NCBI GenBank assembly: GCA_034435395.1
Contig: DAOTXK010000170.1
Location: 1-46,043, forward strand
Length of the DNA stretch: 46,043 nt
Origin: DAOTXK01 sp034435395
GTDB taxonomy: Bacteria; Chloroflexota; Anaerolineae; Aggregatilineales; Ch27
Direction of reading: 5' to 3'
Below the pieces are notes generated by a model. The model was given only the letters and a program-made list of their open reading frames with translations. It did no database searches and was not told where the DNA came from. Numbering within the stretch: the stretch's first letter is position 1; every line of letters begins with the position of its first letter. This document shows, piece after piece, positions 1 through 8,921 of the stretch. The translations under genes and the position numbers were made by a program.

Positions 1-3000
1 CTCGGCGGCCTGGGGCTGACCATCTCCCTGGGAGGGGTGTTGCGCCTGTCCCAGGTGCCCATCCCGGCCTATCTGCTGCTGCTGCACGGGGTGATGGCCC
101 TGCTGGCGTGGCTTCCCCCGCCGGTCAGGCCGGTGGAGGCGAGCTGGCGGTTCTCGCGCCGCCACGCCCCGCTTTATATGCTGCTGGCGGTCGTCTGTCT
201 GGTCAGCCTGGGGGTGGGATACGAGCGCAGCCGCCTGCGGTATGACGGCTTTGAGGACCAGTCGATGTTTGTTTCCCTGGCCGACTGGCTGGCTCATGAG
301 CCGGATGAGCCGGGCCGGATGTTCCGCTGGGCCCAGGTCGGCGGCGGCGACATCCGCCTGCTGACCGATGGTTGGACCTACACCCATGCCGCCTGGGTGT
401 GGAGCAGTGGCGTCCCCGCCGCCCCGCTGATCTGGCACGATCTGCCGCTCCTGTTTGTGTGGGCCGTGCCGCTGGCGGTTTTTGCGCTGGCCTACGAAGT
501 GACGCAACGCGAGGAAGCGGCGGCCTGGAGCGCGGCGGCGCTGGTGCTGATCGGGCTGCTGACGGTGGATGGGCTGGTGTATCGTCACAACCCGCTGGCT
601 TTCGGCGCGGCGGCGGTTTTTGAGTTTAACACGCTGCGTAAGGCGTCGATTGCCTTAATGCTGCCGCTGGCGCTGCTGGCGGCCCTATCCTATCTGCGCC
701 AGTCCAGGCCCATCGATTTGTCCGCCGTGTGGCTGGCCGGGCTGGCCCTGGCCATGATGCACCCCCAACAGGTGATGATCTTTCTGGTGAGCATCGGGGC
801 GACAACCGGCTTATGGTGGCTGGCCGGGCGGACCCGTCGCCGCGCGGCCCAGGGCGGCGCGCTGATGATCGTTCTGGCGGTCGTGATGGTCCTGCCGTTC
901 GTGCAGCGCAATCAGGATGCCGTCGGCACTATCCGGGCCACCGGCGAGGCGGAGCAGTCGTTTTTGCCGCCCGCGACCCCGGCGGCGGCTCCGGCAGCGG
1001 GGGTCACCGTCGAGCAGCATCAGACGAGCCGGGCCAGGGTGCTGGTGATCGACAATCTGCCCTTGTTGGGTGCCACTTACGTGCTCGATCCGAGCCTCAT
1101 CACCTACCACCCAGCCATCACCCTGGCGGCCATCCTGGGACTGGCGGCAGTCGTTGGCTGGCGGCGGAGCCTGGCCGCGCAGTATCTCTTCGGCTCGACC
1201 GGGGCCGCGTTGCTGCTGATGTTCACGCCGGGGCTGACACCGCTGTTCGCGCGTGTGGTATCGCTTAATGCCGCTCAGGCGGTGATCCTGGCGGTGCCAG
1301 TGGCGCTGGCCTGGGGTTGCGGCCTGGATGCGCTGCTGCGGCAGTTGGGGCGGCTGGGCGTCACCCGGCAGACCGGCCTGTGGTGGATGGTCGCCGGGCT
1401 GCTGGTGGCGGCGCTCCTGCTGTTGTACCTGGAGCCGGTCCCCATCCCGGCCAGCGCCCGCGACCAGATTCGGGCGGTCAACCAGGTGCAAAGCCTGCGG
1501 GACATCCATCCCGCCGATGAGCAACTCCTGGCTGCGCTGGCGGCAGTGGTGCCCCCGGATCGGCGCAGCACCGTGTTGACCGCCAACCGCGTCGCCAACT
1601 ACGTCGCCGAGAGCGTGCCGCATGCCCTGGTTGTCGGCGGGCGGGGCGACAGCCTCCCTTTCGCCGCGCGGTTTTTCACTGAAGGAAAACCTGCCGCCCC
1701 CTGGCTGGATGCGGTCGACGTGGCGTTCATCCGGGAATGGGATGTCACGCACATCGTCGTCGAGGCGGATGACACCCGCCTGCCGCAGCTCTGGCTCCAG
1801 CCAGATCGGTTCGTGTATCGGGGCGGAGCCGCCGGTTATCTCATATTTGAGGTCCAACCGGATATCTCACCCCGCGCTGCCGACGAGCTATTCGCGGCGA
1901 TGAATGAGCGGTACGGCCCGATCGAGACCCCTCGCTGGGGGCCGGACGGCATCGAGCTGGTGCTGCCCGGCGATCCGGCGGCATGGGCGTCGATAGCCGC
2001 GCGCTGGGCTGACCTGTTGGCGAGCGATGAAAGGGATGCCGTGGCGCGTTATGGGCTGGCATTTGCCTACCTTCTGATGGGCGACGACGAACAGGCGCTG
2101 CCGCTGTGGCAGCAGCTACACCAGGCTTACCCTGAGCTGGCCCAGTTCACTGATGTGTTGGCCCACACCCGGCGATTCCTGGGCGATCCTGGAGCGGCGG
2201 CGTCCACCCTGCTTGGTTCCCTGGATGCCAGCGCGGAAACGGCCCGCGTGCTGGCCGCGCGGACCTTGCTGACGGAGCCATTTTTTTATTTACTCGACGC
2301 CGGGCAGGTGCGACAGGCGACAGGTGTGGCTGAGTCGGCGTCGGTGGTGTGGGATCAACTGGCGGTCCGCGATCGTTATGAGGCCGTGCGGGAGCGGGCG
2401 GCGTTGCTGATGTGCGCCGGGGAATGGGGCACGGCGGCGGACTGGCTGGCGGGCCTGCCGCCGCCGGAAGTCAGCCCGTCGGATATGATCGCGCGGGCGA
2501 TGGCCCTCCTGGCGCGGGGTGATGTGGAGGGGGCGCTGGCGGTCTTGTGGCCCGCCACCGAGCCTGACCTGCTGGCCAGCCGGGTGTGGATGCACCCCGA
2601 TCGCTGGCAAAACAATGGGGCGGCGCAGGTTTACCATCTGCTGCTGGGAAATATCGCGCAGCGCGAAGGGCGGTGGGCGGACGCCGAAGCCGCCTATCGC
2701 CGGGCCATGGCGGAGGGTTCCACCTGGGCGGGCCGGTATTTTCTGGCGCAAACCCTGGCAGCCGCCGGACGGGCCGCTGAGGCGGCGGCGCTCCTGGCGG
2801 AGGTGGACGCCGACTGGCTGGCGGTTCACGGCGGGCCATTCCCGGAGCTGGTGCCGCTGCTGGCTATCGCGGACAACCGCGCCCTTTATGCTTTGGACGT
2901 GGCGATTCTCCAGGACGACGACGCCCACGCCCTGACCGTCTGGGCGACTTACGGGGTGTTTGGCGGGCCGTTCCCGGTGGCGACGTGGCGGGTGCAGGTG

Positions 3001-3630
3001 GCCAGCCGGGACGCGGCGCTCCATTACGCGACGGTGGACGCGCCAGCGCTGCCGGTGGATGGCGCGCTGGTGCGCCTGCCCGTCACCGTCAGCCTGCCTG
3101 GCGACCTGCCCCCGTTGACCCAGGCGCGGGTGTTTGTGGAGCCGCGCCACAACAATTTCGTCACCTGCGGTCCGGCCATGCGGGATGTGGTGCTGAACCG
3201 CCCGGAGTCAGCGCCGCCAGGCCCGGAGGCCGTCCTGGTGGAGCGGCGCTTTGGCCCGGATATTGTGTTGCACAGTTATGAGGCCGGGCTGACCGATAGC
3301 GCCCTGTCCGTCACGCTGTACTGGCGGGCTGAGGCCACGCCTTCGGAAGACTATCAGGTGTTCGTCCATGTACTGGATGAGACCGGGCGGCTGGTGGCGC
3401 AGGACGATTCGGCCCCGGTGGACGATCGTTATCCGACCAGCCAGTGGCGGCAGGGGACGCTCATCGCGGACCGGCATCTCATTACGTTTCAGGGACCGCT
3501 CCTGACCGGTGTGTATCAGGTGTGGGTCGGCCTGTACCATCTGCCGGATGTGACTCGCCTGCCAATCACGCCCGCTGACGAACGGGTGGATGGCGACAGG
3601 TTCCTGCTGTACACCTGGGAGAGACCCTGA
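1..3630 (+). CDS. Large polytopic membrane protein with TPR region and C-terminal beta-sandwich (5' partial)
   Basis: The frame is open from the first base. A GTG at 37 lies inside a membrane segment, so the true start is almost certainly upstream of the window. The first ~480 residues hold many hydrophobic helices. An extracytoplasmic region follows, then at roughly residues 650-930 a helical region resembling TPRs (for example ARYGLAFAYLLMGDDEQAL, and later a block with AEAAYRRAM). The last ~120 residues look like the beta-sandwich seen at the end of many Chloroflexota membrane proteins (LYWRAEATPSEDYQVFVHV). No catalytic motif is recognised. The layout resembles giant membrane glycosyltransferase-like proteins, but the function is unknown. 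It converges on the minus-strand cluster, with 58 bases between the stop codons. Confidence 0.85.
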   Translation, partial: LGGLGLTISLGGVLRLSQVPIPAYLLLLHGVMALLAWLPPPVRPVEASWRFSRRHAPLYMLLAVVCLVSLGVGYERSRLRYDGFEDQSMFVSLADWLAHEPDEPGRMFRWAQVGGGDIRLLTDGWTYTHAAWVWSSGVPAAPLIWHDLPLLFVWAVPLAVFALAYEVTQREEAAAWSAAALVLIGLLTVDGLVYRHNPLAFGAAAVFEFNTLRKASIALMLPLALLAALSYLRQSRPIDLSAVWLAGLALAMMHPQQVMIFLVSIGATTGLWWLAGRTRRRAAQGGALMIVLAVVMVLPFVQRNQDAVGTIRATGEAEQSFLPPATPAAAPAAGVTVEQHQTSRARVLVIDNLPLLGATYVLDPSLITYHPAITLAAILGLAAVVGWRRSLAAQYLFGSTGAALLLMFTPGLTPLFARVVSLNAAQAVILAVPVALAWGCGLDALLRQLGRLGVTRQTGLWWMVAGLLVAALLLLYLEPVPIPASARDQIRAVNQVQSLRDIHPADEQLLAALAAVVPPDRRSTVLTANRVANYVAESVPHALVVGGRGDSLPFAARFFTEGKPAAPWLDAVDVAFIREWDVTHIVVEADDTRLPQLWLQPDRFVYRGGAAGYLIFEVQPDISPRAADELFAAMNERYGPIETPRWGPDGIELVLPGDPAAWASIAARWADLLASDERDAVARYGLAFAYLLMGDDEQALPLWQQLHQAYPELAQFTDVLAHTRRFLGDPGAAASTLLGSLDASAETARVLAARTLLTEPFFYLLDAGQVRQATGVAESASVVWDQLAVRDRYEAVRERAALLMCAGEWGTAADWLAGLPPPEVSPSDMIARAMALLARGDVEGALAVLWPATEPDLLASRVWMHPDRWQNNGAAQVYHLLLGNIAQREGRWADAEAAYRRAMAEGSTWAGRYFLAQTLAAAGRAAEAAALLAEVDADWLAVHGGPFPELVPLLAIADNRALYALDVAILQDDDAHALTVWATYGVFGGPFPVATWRVQVASRDAALHYATVDAPALPVDGALVRLPVTVSLPGDLPPLTQARVFVEPRHNNFVTCGPAMRDVVLNRPESAPPGPEAVLVERRFGPDIVLHSYEAGLTDSALSVTLYWRAEATPSEDYQVFVHVLDETGRLVAQDDSAPVDDRYPTSQWRQGTLIADRHLITFQGPLLTGVYQVWVGLYHLPDVTRLPITPADERVDGDRFLLYTWERP

Positions 3631-3714
3631 GCCTTGTCGGGCGCTGGCCGTCATCAACCGTCGTTCTCCCCGCCGCGCGCGGGCGCGGTCACCCGGGAGG
3701 CGGTGACAAGGCTC
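3629..3714. repeat. Inverted repeat at a convergent gene junction
   Basis: GAGCCTTGTC (3629-3638) and GACAAGGCTC (3705-3714) are perfect 10-base inverted arms around a GC-rich 66-base loop. The loop itself contains the palindrome CCGCGCGCGG. The left arm overlaps the stop codon of the plus-strand gene, and the right arm lies in the last codons of the transketolase gene. Neither side has a T-tract, so this is not a classical intrinsic terminator. It could fold in both converging transcripts, or be chance. Confidence 0.35.
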
Positions 3715-5686
3715 CTCCTGATGGCAGGCTGCCGTGAAGGCCGTCAGCGTAGTCCACGATGCGCCGGGCCAGCGACGCGCCGTCCAGCCGGTGGAATTGC
3801 AGCGCTTCGGATGGTGTGCCGCAGGCCGGATATCCTTCGACGGCGAACTGCTGGATGCCGCCCGCCGGCAGCAGGTCGTGCCCGACCAGGACCGGCAGCA
3901 GGTGGTCCCGCAGCCCGCCGGTGGGCGCATGATCTTCCAGCACGAAGATCATCGGCATGTCGCGGACGACCGCTGCCAGCCAGGCCGGGTCAACGCGGTT
4001 CAGCCAGGGCATGTTGACCACGCGCAGCGAGAAACCGCCCGCCGCCAGTTTCTCCGCCGCCAGCAGCGCCTCGTGCAGCATCACCGGCCCGTAGGCGAAC
4101 AGCACCCCGTCGGTACCTTCGACCAGCGTCACCCCTCGTCCTAATGTCAGGCGATAATCGGCGGGCAGCGCGATCAGACGCGGCGAAGGCCCGATCACCA
4201 GCCGCAGGACGCAGTTCTCCACCGCGTCGTTGACGCAGTATTCCACCGCCAGGCGGGTCTCGGCGGCATTACACGGCTGAATGATGAGGCAATTGGGCAG
4301 GGCGGCCAACAGCGAGATATCGCGGATGCTCTGGTGGGATTTGCCCGGCCCGGCGGGGATCAGCCCGGCGTAGTGGCAGGCGTAGATGATCTTGGTGTGT
4401 TCGCTGGCGTTGTTGTAGATTTGTTCGTTGGCGCGGGAAGCCAGGAAGCTGGCAAAGCTGTTCACCACCGGCAGCAGGCCGTGCCGCGCCAGCCCGCCGG
4501 CCATGGAAACCATGTCCTGCTCGGCGATGCCGTTTTCGATGAAGCGGTCGGGATAGGCATTTTCGAAGGCGCGCACGCGGCAGTCGGCGGCCAGGTCGCC
4601 GTCCAGCACCACGATATCCCGGCGACGGGCGGCCAGTTCGACCAGTGCCTGGCCGTAGGCCTCGGCGACGTATTCTGGCGAGACGCCGCTGGGCGCTCCA
4701 GGCTCCGGGGTGACATCTTCGACGGTCAGCGGCTCCAGCCCCAGCGCCTGGCAGCGCGCCGCCAACCGGGCGAAGACTTCTTCGGTCGCCGCCCGGAAGG
4801 ACTCGTCGTCCGGCGCGCCCGCGTGCCACCGGTACAGCCCGCCGCCCGCCTGGAGCGCCGCCGGATGTTCCATGAAGGAGACGCCGCGCCCCTTGATCGT
4901 ATCGGCGATCAGGATTTTGGGCCGGTCAGTGACAGCGGCGAATGTTTCGAACACGGCGGCCAGCTGCCGGAAGTCGTGGCCGTTGGCGCGGGCGACATGC
5001 CAGCCGAAGGCGCGGAACTTCGCTTCCAGGTCGCCCAGGTCGCTGATGGCGGCGACCGGTTTGTCCGACTGGACCTTGTTATGATCGACGATGACGGTCA
5101 GATCGCCGCATCGCTGGTGGGCGGTGGCCAGCAGCGATTCGTAAATCTGGCCCTCCTGCAATTCCCCGTCGCCAGTCATCACAAACACCCGCCCCTTATG
5201 CCCCTGGTAGCGCTTGGCCCAGGCCATGCCTCGACCCTTGGAGATGCCCATCCCCAGCGATCCGGAGTTCGATTCCACGCCCGGCACCCCCACGTCGGGA
5301 TGGCCGTCCAGCCCGCCGAAGCGCCGCAGCTTGAGGAACCGGTCGCGGGGGATGACGCCCCACGAATACAGGACCGCGTAGAGGCCGGGCACGTCGTGGC
5401 CTTTGGATGAGAAGTAAATGTCGCGGTCCGGGCTGTCGATACCGACCTGCATGGTGTTCATCACGTGCTCGTACAGCCAGACGACGATGTCCAGCGCGCT
5501 CAGGCTGGACCCCAGGTGCCCGGACCCGGCTCGCTTGACGGCGGCCAGGGTATTGGCGCGGTTCATATCGGCCAGCAGGGCCAGCTTGTCGTACAGGTCA
5601 ATCTCCGCTGCCCGCACCCGGTCGAATTCCGATTTCGGAATCAGCGCGATGGTGAGCGTTTGCGGCAGGATGTGAATATCGGCCAT
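3689..5686 (-). CDS. Transketolase (single chain), nonulosonate cluster
   Basis: 665 residues, the usual length of a complete transketolase, with N-terminal TPP-binding, central pyrimidine-binding and C-terminal domains in one chain. Visible features: RAGSGHLGSSLSALDIV near residue 55, the TPP motif GDGELQEGQ with the downstream Asn in DHNKVQSD, and the catalytic Glu in ENGIAEQDMVSMAGG. Known chemistry is TPP-dependent transfer of a two-carbon ketol unit between sugar phosphates. It is the last gene of the minus-strand cluster, 59 bases after a CMP-nonulosonate synthetase gene, and no other pentose-phosphate gene is nearby. That position argues for a dedicated role in making or branching a sugar. 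ATG start at 5686 has GGAG about 11 bases upstream. Confidence 0.9.
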   Translation of the reverse strand: MADIHILPQTLTIALIPKSEFDRVRAAEIDLYDKLALLADMNRANTLAAVKRAGSGHLGSSLSALDIVVWLYEHVMNTMQVGIDSPDRDIYFSSKGHDVPGLYAVLYSWGVIPRDRFLKLRRFGGLDGHPDVGVPGVESNSGSLGMGISKGRGMAWAKRYQGHKGRVFVMTGDGELQEGQIYESLLATAHQRCGDLTVIVDHNKVQSDKPVAAISDLGDLEAKFRAFGWHVARANGHDFRQLAAVFETFAAVTDRPKILIADTIKGRGVSFMEHPAALQAGGGLYRWHAGAPDDESFRAATEEVFARLAARCQALGLEPLTVEDVTPEPGAPSGVSPEYVAEAYGQALVELAARRRDIVVLDGDLAADCRVRAFENAYPDRFIENGIAEQDMVSMAGGLARHGLLPVVNSFASFLASRANEQIYNNASEHTKIIYACHYAGLIPAGPGKSHQSIRDISLLAALPNCLIIQPCNAAETRLAVEYCVNDAVENCVLRLVIGPSPRLIALPADYRLTLGRGVTLVEGTDGVLFAYGPVMLHEALLAAEKLAAGGFSLRVVNMPWLNRVDPAWLAAVVRDMPMIFVLEDHAPTGGLRDHLLPVLVGHDLLPAGGIQQFAVEGYPACGTPSEALQFHRLDGASLARRIVDYADGLHGSLPSGGALSPPPG

Positions 5687-5745
5687 GGGTGATCAGTCTC
5701 CAGAAATAGCGTGAGTTATGGCTGGGGGCGCTCGACCGAATGCCT

Positions 5746-6510
5746 CTAGGGCTGTTCAGGATAAGGGGCCTGGCGGACGGGCGGCAGCGTGGCTTCGCCC
5801 CGGCGCAGCATTTCCTCGGCGATCCACCAATCCCAGGCATCGTTGATGTCGAAGCCTTCCGCGCCTTCGGTCAGGAAGGGCGTCAGCACATGCCCGGCGA
5901 TGGAATGATCTTCAAAGACCACCCGCGTCCAGGCGATCTCCAGGCTGGCGTTCTGCACGTAAACTTCCGGCAGCGCCTGGTAGGGTGTGCTGTGCCAGGG
6001 GACGCCGGGCGGGTTGAGCAGCAGCGGATGCATGCGGTGCTGGCCCTGGAGCACCCACATCTTGCCGGGGTGCTGGCGGCATTTTTCGACCGCCCGCAGT
6101 GAGTCGACCTCGCCGGACGCCAGGAAATGCGCCCAGGCCCGCCGGATCGTCTCCGGCTGGCGGAAGGGGCTGGTCGGTCGGAGCAGGCTGAAACAGTCAT
6201 AAGTGCGGCCCTCGTCGCGCAGCCGCCGCAGGGTGTAGTCCAGCCATTCGATGTCCGGCGATTGATCGACGGCGTAGGCCGCCGGGCGCAGGAAAGGCAC
6301 TTCCGCGCCGTAGTACCGGGCGATAGCCGCGATTGTTTCCGAATCGGTCGAGACCAGGATGGTGGCAAAGATGCCGCTCGCATGGGCCGCCGCGATGGTG
6401 TAGGCCAGCAGCGGATGACCGCCCAGACGGCGGATGTTTTTGTTGGGCACGCGCTTGGACCCGGCGCGGGACGGGATCAGCGCGATGATGGTGGGTGTCT
6501 CAACCCCCAA
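5746..6510 (-). CDS. CMP-nonulosonate (acylneuraminate-type) cytidylyltransferase, second copy
   Basis: 254 residues of the NeuA family, which activates a 3-deoxy-2-keto sugar acid with CTP. The nucleotide-binding signature is at the N terminus (IPSRAGSKRVPNKNI), followed by LVSTDSETIAAIA, LLRPTSPFR and the metal-site region GFDINDAWDWW. It differs clearly from the legF copy at 30416-31123, so the two probably activate different acids. The TTG start at 6510 is supported by GGGGGAG five bases upstream, and no better start lies close by. The preceding methyltransferase gene ends 14 bases upstream. By context it activates the product of the second NeuB (11760-12848). Exact substrate unknown. Confidence 0.88.
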   Translation of the reverse strand: MGVETPTIIALIPSRAGSKRVPNKNIRRLGGHPLLAYTIAAAHASGIFATILVSTDSETIAAIARYYGAEVPFLRPAAYAVDQSPDIEWLDYTLRRLRDEGRTYDCFSLLRPTSPFRQPETIRRAWAHFLASGEVDSLRAVEKCRQHPGKMWVLQGQHRMHPLLLNPPGVPWHSTPYQALPEVYVQNASLEIAWTRVVFEDHSIAGHVLTPFLTEGAEGFDINDAWDWWIAEEMLRRGEATLPPVRQAPYPEQP

Positions 6511-6524
6511 TCTGTCTCCCCCTT

Positions 6525-7337
6525 CTACTGTTTCACCAGGACCAATACATCCTGCTCATGTTGATCCAGGGAGCGGCGCGGCGCTCTCCAGTACCCTGGA
6601 ATGTGCTTCTCCACCGCGAAACCGATGTCCTCCGCCAGACCCAGAATGGTCTCCAGCCGGTAAGCGACACAACCTTCCGGGTTATCCGGCGTGGCGGTGA
6701 AGCCCTGATCGTAAGTCGTCTCAAAACGCCTGTCCGGGGGTGGGTCATCCGGCCCCCCGTGTTCGTCCAGCAGGTAAGCCGTGGCCCAGGCTTTGCCAGC
6801 CGGAGCCAGGCATCGAAACGCCTCGCGCAGGTTATGGGCGATGACGGACAGCTTCAGATGGGTGAAGATCGAATTGAACCAGATCAAGTCGAAGCTGGCG
6901 TCGGCATATGGAAAGCGGTAGCTCTCCGCCGGGATCGTGCCGCCGGGGTTGTAGTACGAGTGGTAGATATCGGCATGGACGAAGTTAAACCGCTCGTTCC
7001 CCTGAAAAAGCCGGATCAGGGCGCTGAGCCGCTTCCGGTCGATATCGAACCCGTAGTAGCGACCGGTGAAGTGATTTTCCGGCCTGGCGAAGGCGGCGGC
7101 GACCCGCCCATCCCCGCAGCCGACATCCAGGACAGCGCTCTCTGGATCAAGTGGCACGTGGACAGACAGCCAGTCGAAGACCCACTGACCGTTCACGTAG
7201 CCGCTGACGATGCTCTGGCCGCCCCGCAATAACGCTGGACTGATGAGCCAGTACCGATGACTGTCATCAATTGACAACCCCTTCCAGCGGAAAGGAAGCA
7301 GGCTGAGCAACCTGTTAATGGTCTTCCGCATGGTCAT
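6525..7337 (-). CDS. Class I SAM-dependent methyltransferase
   Basis: 270 residues. Motif I is VLDVGCGDGRVAAAF near residue 90, followed by an acidic residue in YYGFDIDRKRL and a post-I region ASFDLIWFNSIFTHL, as in class I Rossmann methyltransferases. No membrane segment or signal peptide. It sits between the aldehyde dehydrogenase and CMP-sugar synthetase genes, so a sugar or sugar-acid substrate is likely but not shown. ATG at 7337 has CGGGA a few bases upstream; an in-frame ATG at 7331 is also possible. Confidence 0.8.
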   Translation of the reverse strand: MTMRKTINRLLSLLPFRWKGLSIDDSHRYWLISPALLRGGQSIVSGYVNGQWVFDWLSVHVPLDPESAVLDVGCGDGRVAAAFARPENHFTGRYYGFDIDRKRLSALIRLFQGNERFNFVHADIYHSYYNPGGTIPAESYRFPYADASFDLIWFNSIFTHLKLSVIAHNLREAFRCLAPAGKAWATAYLLDEHGGPDDPPPDRRFETTYDQGFTATPDNPEGCVAYRLETILGLAEDIGFAVEKHIPGYWRAPRRSLDQHEQDVLVLVKQ

Positions 7338-7361
7338 ATGTCCCGGAAAAGCAACCGCCGC

Positions 7362-8831
7362 TCATAACTGCTCTGGATCGATGATCAGGTACACGTCTTT
7401 GAGTTCGGAGTAGACATCCAACCCCTCGGTGCCCGGCTCGCGGAAGCCGTTGCCGGATTGTTTGAGGCCGCCGAAGGGCATGTGCGGCTCGCTGCCGTAA
7501 GTCCCCGCGTTGACCACCGCCACCCCGGTCTGCACCTTTTCACAGAAACGCAGCGCCCGATGGAAGTTACGGGTATGAATGCAGGCCGTCAGCCCGTAAG
7601 GCGAGTGGTTGGCCAGCGCCAGTGCCTCCTCGAAGTCCCTGGCGCGGTACAGGATGGCAATCGGCCCGAACAGCTCGGTGCAGGAGATGTCCGCCGATGG
7701 GTCCACGTTTTCGATCAGGGTGGGAGCCATGTAAAAGCCGCTCTTATGGGCCTCGTCGGTCAACCGCACGCCGCCAGTGAGCACTGTTGCGCCCTCGGCC
7801 TGGGCCTGCGCCACCGCTGCCAGCATGTGGTTGAGCTGCGACTCGTTGATCACCGGGCCGAAGTCATCATCGTCGCCGGGGCCGACCTTAAGTTGTCGGG
7901 TCTTTTCCACCAGCATGTCGCGGAACCGGTCATAGATCGCCGCGAAGATGATGATGCGGCTGCCCGCCGCGCAGCGCTGCCCGGCATTGCTGAAAGCCGA
8001 GAGCAACACCCATTTGGCGGCGTTGCCCAGGTCGGCGTCGTCGCAGACGACCAGGGGATTTTTGCCGCCCAGTTCCAGCGAGACCTTGGCCAGTCGCTCG
8101 CCCGCCAGACGCTGGACGAGCCGCCCGACCTCCGTCGAGCCGGTGAAGCTGATCACGCCCACGTCTTGGTGCTCGACGAGCGGCTGTCCGGCCTCCGGGC
8201 CATAGCCCTGCACGATGTTGAGCACGCCCGGCGGCAGCCCGACTTCCTGCGCGATCTGGCCGACGATCCAGGCGGTGGCGGGGGTGTCCTCCGCCGCTTT
8301 GAGGATCGCGGTATTGCCGCAGATCAGCGCCGGGAAAATCTTCCAGGCGACGTTGGCGATGGGCGTGTTGGCGGCAATGATCAGCCCGGCCACGCCGATC
8401 GGCCGGCGGACGGTCATGGCGAATTTGTGCACCACGCCGCTGGTGGTCGTTTTGCCGTAAAGCCGCTGGCCTTCGCTGGCGTAGAACAGGCCACACTCGA
8501 TCGCGCCGCCTGTTTCGCCGTAGGCGTCTTTGTAAGACTTGCCCGTCTCGGCGGCCACGATCCGCGCGATTTCCTCCCGTCGCGCCTTCATGCCCAGGAC
8601 GATCTCGTGCAGGATCAGGCCACGCCGGACGGCGGGCGTCTCGGCCCAGGCGTCCTGAGCGCGTCGGGCGGCATCGACGGCCGCGTCAATGTCCGCCTTC
8701 CGGGAGCGGGCGGCCCTGGTCAGCAACGTGCCGTCGTGCGGGTTGAGCTTGTCCAGCCATTCGCCCGCGATGGCGGGCTGTTCTTCACCGTCGATCCAGT
8801 TGGGGATCACACGGGGTATCAGGTTGCTCAT
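7362..8831 (-). CDS. NAD(P)-dependent aldehyde dehydrogenase
   Basis: 489 residues, standard ALDH superfamily length. Visible motifs: cofactor region near GLIIAANTPIANVAWK, glycine motif FTGSTEVG, general-base Glu in SLELGGKNPLVV, and the catalytic Cys in SNAGQRCAAGSR. The family oxidises an aldehyde to an acid, or to an acyl-CoA in some branches. ATG at 8831 is preferred because GGGAAGAGAG sits just upstream; a TTG at 8846 would place that site inside the gene. Its neighbours are a PtmA-like SDR and a SAM methyltransferase. An ALDH is not part of known Neu5Ac, legionaminic or pseudaminic acid synthesis, so its role in this cluster is unexplained. Confidence 0.9.
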   Translation of the reverse strand: MSNLIPRVIPNWIDGEEQPAIAGEWLDKLNPHDGTLLTRAARSRKADIDAAVDAARRAQDAWAETPAVRRGLILHEIVLGMKARREEIARIVAAETGKSYKDAYGETGGAIECGLFYASEGQRLYGKTTTSGVVHKFAMTVRRPIGVAGLIIAANTPIANVAWKIFPALICGNTAILKAAEDTPATAWIVGQIAQEVGLPPGVLNIVQGYGPEAGQPLVEHQDVGVISFTGSTEVGRLVQRLAGERLAKVSLELGGKNPLVVCDDADLGNAAKWVLLSAFSNAGQRCAAGSRIIIFAAIYDRFRDMLVEKTRQLKVGPGDDDDFGPVINESQLNHMLAAVAQAQAEGATVLTGGVRLTDEAHKSGFYMAPTLIENVDPSADISCTELFGPIAILYRARDFEEALALANHSPYGLTACIHTRNFHRALRFCEKVQTGVAVVNAGTYGSEPHMPFGGLKQSGNGFREPGTEGLDVYSELKDVYLIIDPEQL

Positions 8832-8921
8832 GATCTCTCTTCCCAAGCAGTTTTCGGGGTGGTCGGGGCTGTTGGCGGAGCTGCGGGGTACCCATTTCTC
8901 CCTGTGGCGTCCTTTCAGACT

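Noticed and set aside
811..1857. 348-codon minus-strand frame
   Set aside because: Antisense to the left-edge membrane protein; composition is Gln/Arg/His-rich without motifs.
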